From an uncultured Bacteroidota bacterium (lineage in GTDB: Bacteria > Bacteroidota > Bacteroidia > Chitinophagales > Chitinophagaceae), in NCBI GenBank assembly GCA_903887005.1, contig CAISOH010000369.1, forward strand, positions 1-41,442: a DNA stretch of 41,442 nt, read 5' to 3'. This document shows, one piece after another, positions 39,278 to 41,442 of this stretch. The notes under the pieces are model-generated. The model was not told the origin of the DNA. It did no database searches and saw only the letters and a program-made list of their open reading frames with translations. A program made the translations under genes and the position numbers. How positions within the stretch are numbered: position 1 is the stretch's first letter; each line of letters begins with the position of its first letter.

Positions 39278-39877
39278 ATGATGAAAAAAGCTGCGTTGAT
39301 CACGGTAGTAATTCTGATAGGTACCGGTATTACAAATATGTTTGCCCAGGTGAAGAAAAAAAAGGCTTCGACCAAAACTAATGTCGTAGTGATATCAGAT
39401 GCCACTGATACTTTGGGAATTTCACCTGATGGCCCGCGCTTTTTTTTATTCCCTGAATTTTACTCTTACTGGCCAATAAACAAAAATGACACTATAATAA
39501 AGTACCAATGCTATGATGCAGAAAATAGCTACATAAACGTGGATACATTGCACAATATTGAAGATGTGCAGCATATTTCTTTCGTAAAAGTTTTTACTAA
39601 TTACTTACATACTTATATTGATGCGGATGGAAAACCTAAGCCATCAACAGCCATAAAGACTATATACCAGTACGATAAAACCGGGGATGATACCTGGAAG
39701 AGTTTTGATTATTCAAGTAATTATTCTGCGGAATTGAAAGAGTATAAAAAAGATATTGTAAGAGCGGATACTACAACGGTAATAAACCCTGTAACATCAA
39801 ATAAGCAATTGACCATTCGTAAATATTACAAAGTGGCAGAAATAAAAAAGAAAGATGAAATTGAACAGGAGAAGTAG
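39278..39877 (+). CDS. Secreted hypothetical protein, copy 1 of a tandem pair
   Basis: A 199-residue protein with a signal peptide (ALITVVILIGTGITNMFAQ) that starts 2 bases after the pyc stop. Mature signatures: FFLFPEFYSYWPINKNDT, YQCYDAENSYINVDTLHNIE, TYIDADGKPKPS, IRKYYKVAEIK. The gene at 39972 encodes the same pattern throughout (YLFPEFYSY..., IDTVHDINEV, YKDSDGKKQ, LYQYYKII), so the two are duplicates that have diverged widely. Function unknown; no catalytic motif seen. Co-transcription with pyc is likely from the spacing, but a functional link is not implied. Confidence 0.8.
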   Translation: MMKKAALITVVILIGTGITNMFAQVKKKKASTKTNVVVISDATDTLGISPDGPRFFLFPEFYSYWPINKNDTIIKYQCYDAENSYINVDTLHNIEDVQHISFVKVFTNYLHTYIDADGKPKPSTAIKTIYQYDKTGDDTWKSFDYSSNYSAELKEYKKDIVRADTTTVINPVTSNKQLTIRKYYKVAEIKKKDEIEQEK

Positions 39878-39971
39878 CTTTTTTAGTCAAAAATCAAAAG
39901 AGAAAAAGCTAAAAGTATATAATTTTGAAGCATCATATTTTACTAATGCAATAACATTTCAGGATCAGATA

Positions 39972-40520
39972 ATGAGGAAACTGGTATTTTTGCTGATTAT
40001 ACTATTTTGGGGATTGGGCAATACACGCTTGTCTGCACAGGAAAAGCATAAACCCATTTATGGTCAGAATCTACCACAGTTCTTTCGCATTGATGACAGC
40101 CGGGACATTACTTATCTGTTCCCGGAATTTTATTCTTACCAGTCAAAACATATAAAGGATACTACCTGGATATTTGAATGTTATGATTCGCGTGATAGCA
40201 TTATGAAGATTGACACCGTGCATGATATTAATGAAGTCCGCTACTTCTCCCTGTTTAAAAGCTATACTGATTCTGCTCATACCTATAAAGACAGCGATGG
40301 AAAGAAACAATTGCTCCCGGTATCCAGTATCCTCCAGCGATATGACAGGGCGGGAAAGGATAAATGGATTAGCATAAATTATTCGCATAATAAATATACA
40401 GAACTGAAAGAGTTTCCACACGATGTAGTAAAAACCGATACAGTAATAATAACTGACCCAATTACAGGAAAAAATCAATTAAAACTTTATCAATACTACA
40501 AAATTATTCCATTAAAATGA
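39972..40520 (+). CDS. Secreted hypothetical protein, copy 2 of a tandem pair
   Basis: I take the ATG at 39972 (182 residues) because it opens a signal peptide (KLVFLLIILFWGLGNTRLSAQ). The same frame is open from 39855 but would put 39 charged residues in front. The mature part aligns end to end with the preceding gene: both carry the LFPEFYSY, ECYD/QCYD, DTxH-DIxEV, TY-D-DGK and Q-YYKI blocks in order. It is a paralogue by tandem duplication. Family and function not recognised; periplasmic or outer-membrane location likely. Confidence 0.8.
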   Translation: MRKLVFLLIILFWGLGNTRLSAQEKHKPIYGQNLPQFFRIDDSRDITYLFPEFYSYQSKHIKDTTWIFECYDSRDSIMKIDTVHDINEVRYFSLFKSYTDSAHTYKDSDGKKQLLPVSSILQRYDRAGKDKWISINYSHNKYTELKEFPHDVVKTDTVIITDPITGKNQLKLYQYYKIIPLK

Positions 40521-40742
40521 ATGCTATTATTTTCTCTTTTTATTTATATTTCTAAAAAAAATAATCTGGTTCCAATTGAACAATCTACATGCCACCTCTA
40601 AATCATTTAAATAAGTAGATGTGCTAATAATAATTGGTCTATGGGAAAATACAGATTGAACCAAAAAGGATAAAATGTGAATGGCTGCTATACTTAAAAT
40701 ATTAAAAAATAAATAAATTACAAACGCCTCATTGTATGAAAC

Positions 40743-41237
40743 CTATAATTGCTGGGTCAGTAAAGTAAAATCCACCAAAGTACGGTTTCTGAAAAATAAG
40801 CGCAGTACACTATTTTGGTAAGTATAGTGCAATTCCTGGGTTTCAGATTTTATGGTCATGTCTTTGGGAATGCCTAATAATTTTATAGCCTCAATAATAT
40901 CTGTAATGCCTGATTTTAATTTCCCCTGTAGCCTGTTATCGAAAGTATTTTTCTCATGAGATTCACAGGTAAAGGAAAACTTTTCTAATAAATCAGATTT
41001 GTTATTCCATGAAATTACAATATTATCATTGCCATGATTATAATACCAAAAGGTTCTTTTTTTGCCTTCCTCTATTTTCAATGGCTTTCCCAGCAGGGAT
41101 GTCACCCCTTCTGGTTTAGTAGTTTTAGGTGTAATATTCATCCACGAAATCACTTCATTTGTAGATCTGTCAGTTGCAAGGGAGGGGCTGTTAACAGAGA
41201 ATAATAAGGCCAGCAGGAAAAACAACACTTTGTTCAT
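40743..41237 (-). CDS. Small secreted hypothetical protein with BamE-like repeats
   Basis: Two close starts are possible (41243 or 41237); I prefer 41237, giving MNKVLFFLLALLFSVNSPSL as a signal peptide (164 residues). The mature part contains two similar halves: VTSLLGKPLKIEEGKKRTFW and later IKLLGIPKDMTIKSETQELH, each a 'LLGxP...Tyr/Trp' pattern followed by beta-strands, as in the SmpA/BamE fold. The resemblance is inference from pattern only. There is no lipobox. It stands alone on the minus strand; 41244-41442 to the right holds nothing recognisable. Confidence 0.65.
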   Translation of the reverse strand: MNKVLFFLLALLFSVNSPSLATDRSTNEVISWMNITPKTTKPEGVTSLLGKPLKIEEGKKRTFWYYNHGNDNIVISWNNKSDLLEKFSFTCESHEKNTFDNRLQGKLKSGITDIIEAIKLLGIPKDMTIKSETQELHYTYQNSVLRLFFRNRTLVDFTLLTQQL

Positions 41238-41442
41238 ATGCACATTCTTTATTAATTTTATACTTTGCAGTTCAATATTAACGTAAAGTAACGAAATTTA
41301 GTATTTATTTTTTCTTATTTGGATTAGCTGAATTCAAGCAGCAAATGCAACGTTATGTAAATTTAGCAATTTAATTGGTGAGGTAAAATTGTTCTTTTTT
41401 CTAGGCCTGTTGTTGAGCTTTTCTTGCACTTTATCTATCCTG

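Overview
The window looks like a chromosomal segment from a Bacteroidota bacterium, probably near the Chitinophagaceae/Sphingobacteriia. The support is: many copies of the Bacteroidota -7 promoter element TAnnTTTG; weak or absent Shine-Dalgarno sequences; lipoproteins and signal peptides ending in the local style (...AQ); two-domain M16 peptidases; paired YceI genes; and a eukaryote-like citrate synthase beside core genes (pyruvate carboxylase, GlmM, AsnB). There is no rRNA, CRISPR array, recognisable insertion sequence or integrase. One tRNA (Ser-GGA) is present.

Layout. 1-344: 5'-truncated remnant of an HlyD-type adaptor, then an abrupt change to very AT-rich DNA with a DUF4184 membrane protein. 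1721-9727: surface-polysaccharide region with a stand-alone response regulator, a pseudo-receiver/sugar-transferase fusion, a flippase and three family-2 glycosyltransferases. A two-gene Septu-type defence system (PtuA ATPase, PtuB HNH nuclease) sits inside the minus-strand glycosyltransferase run. 9818-12361: P-type ATPase with atypical ion-site residues. 12465-15657: TetR regulator, DoxX, periplasmic YceI, FrnE/DsbA-like protein and cytoplasmic YceI, with TAAC-N3-GTTA palindromes before tetR and before doxX. 15934-16475: ParE/RelE-type toxin-antitoxin pair. 16596-17357: TatD hydrolase, followed by tRNA-Ser and a decayed stretch with a truncated dinB. 19014-21903: orphan ABC ATPase, small secreted protein and arylsulfotransferase-like protein. 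22236-23555: citrate synthase. 23691-25572: AAA ATPase plus a separate TOPRIM-like protein, a candidate defence pair. 25595-26569: deoxyhypusine-synthase-family enzyme. 26617-31977: lipoprotein, GlmM and M16 peptidase. 32327-35583: glycosyltransferase and AsnB. 35835-39275: pyruvate carboxylase. 39278-40520: tandem pair of paralogous secreted proteins. 40743-41243: small secreted protein.

The main themes are envelope polysaccharide synthesis and a scatter of defence or conflict genes (Septu, ATPase/TOPRIM pair, toxin-antitoxin) placed between core metabolic genes. The best candidates for something not fully described are the ATPase/TOPRIM pair, the receiver plus pseudo-receiver/sugar-transferase pair, and the small TetR regulon with its visible operators.
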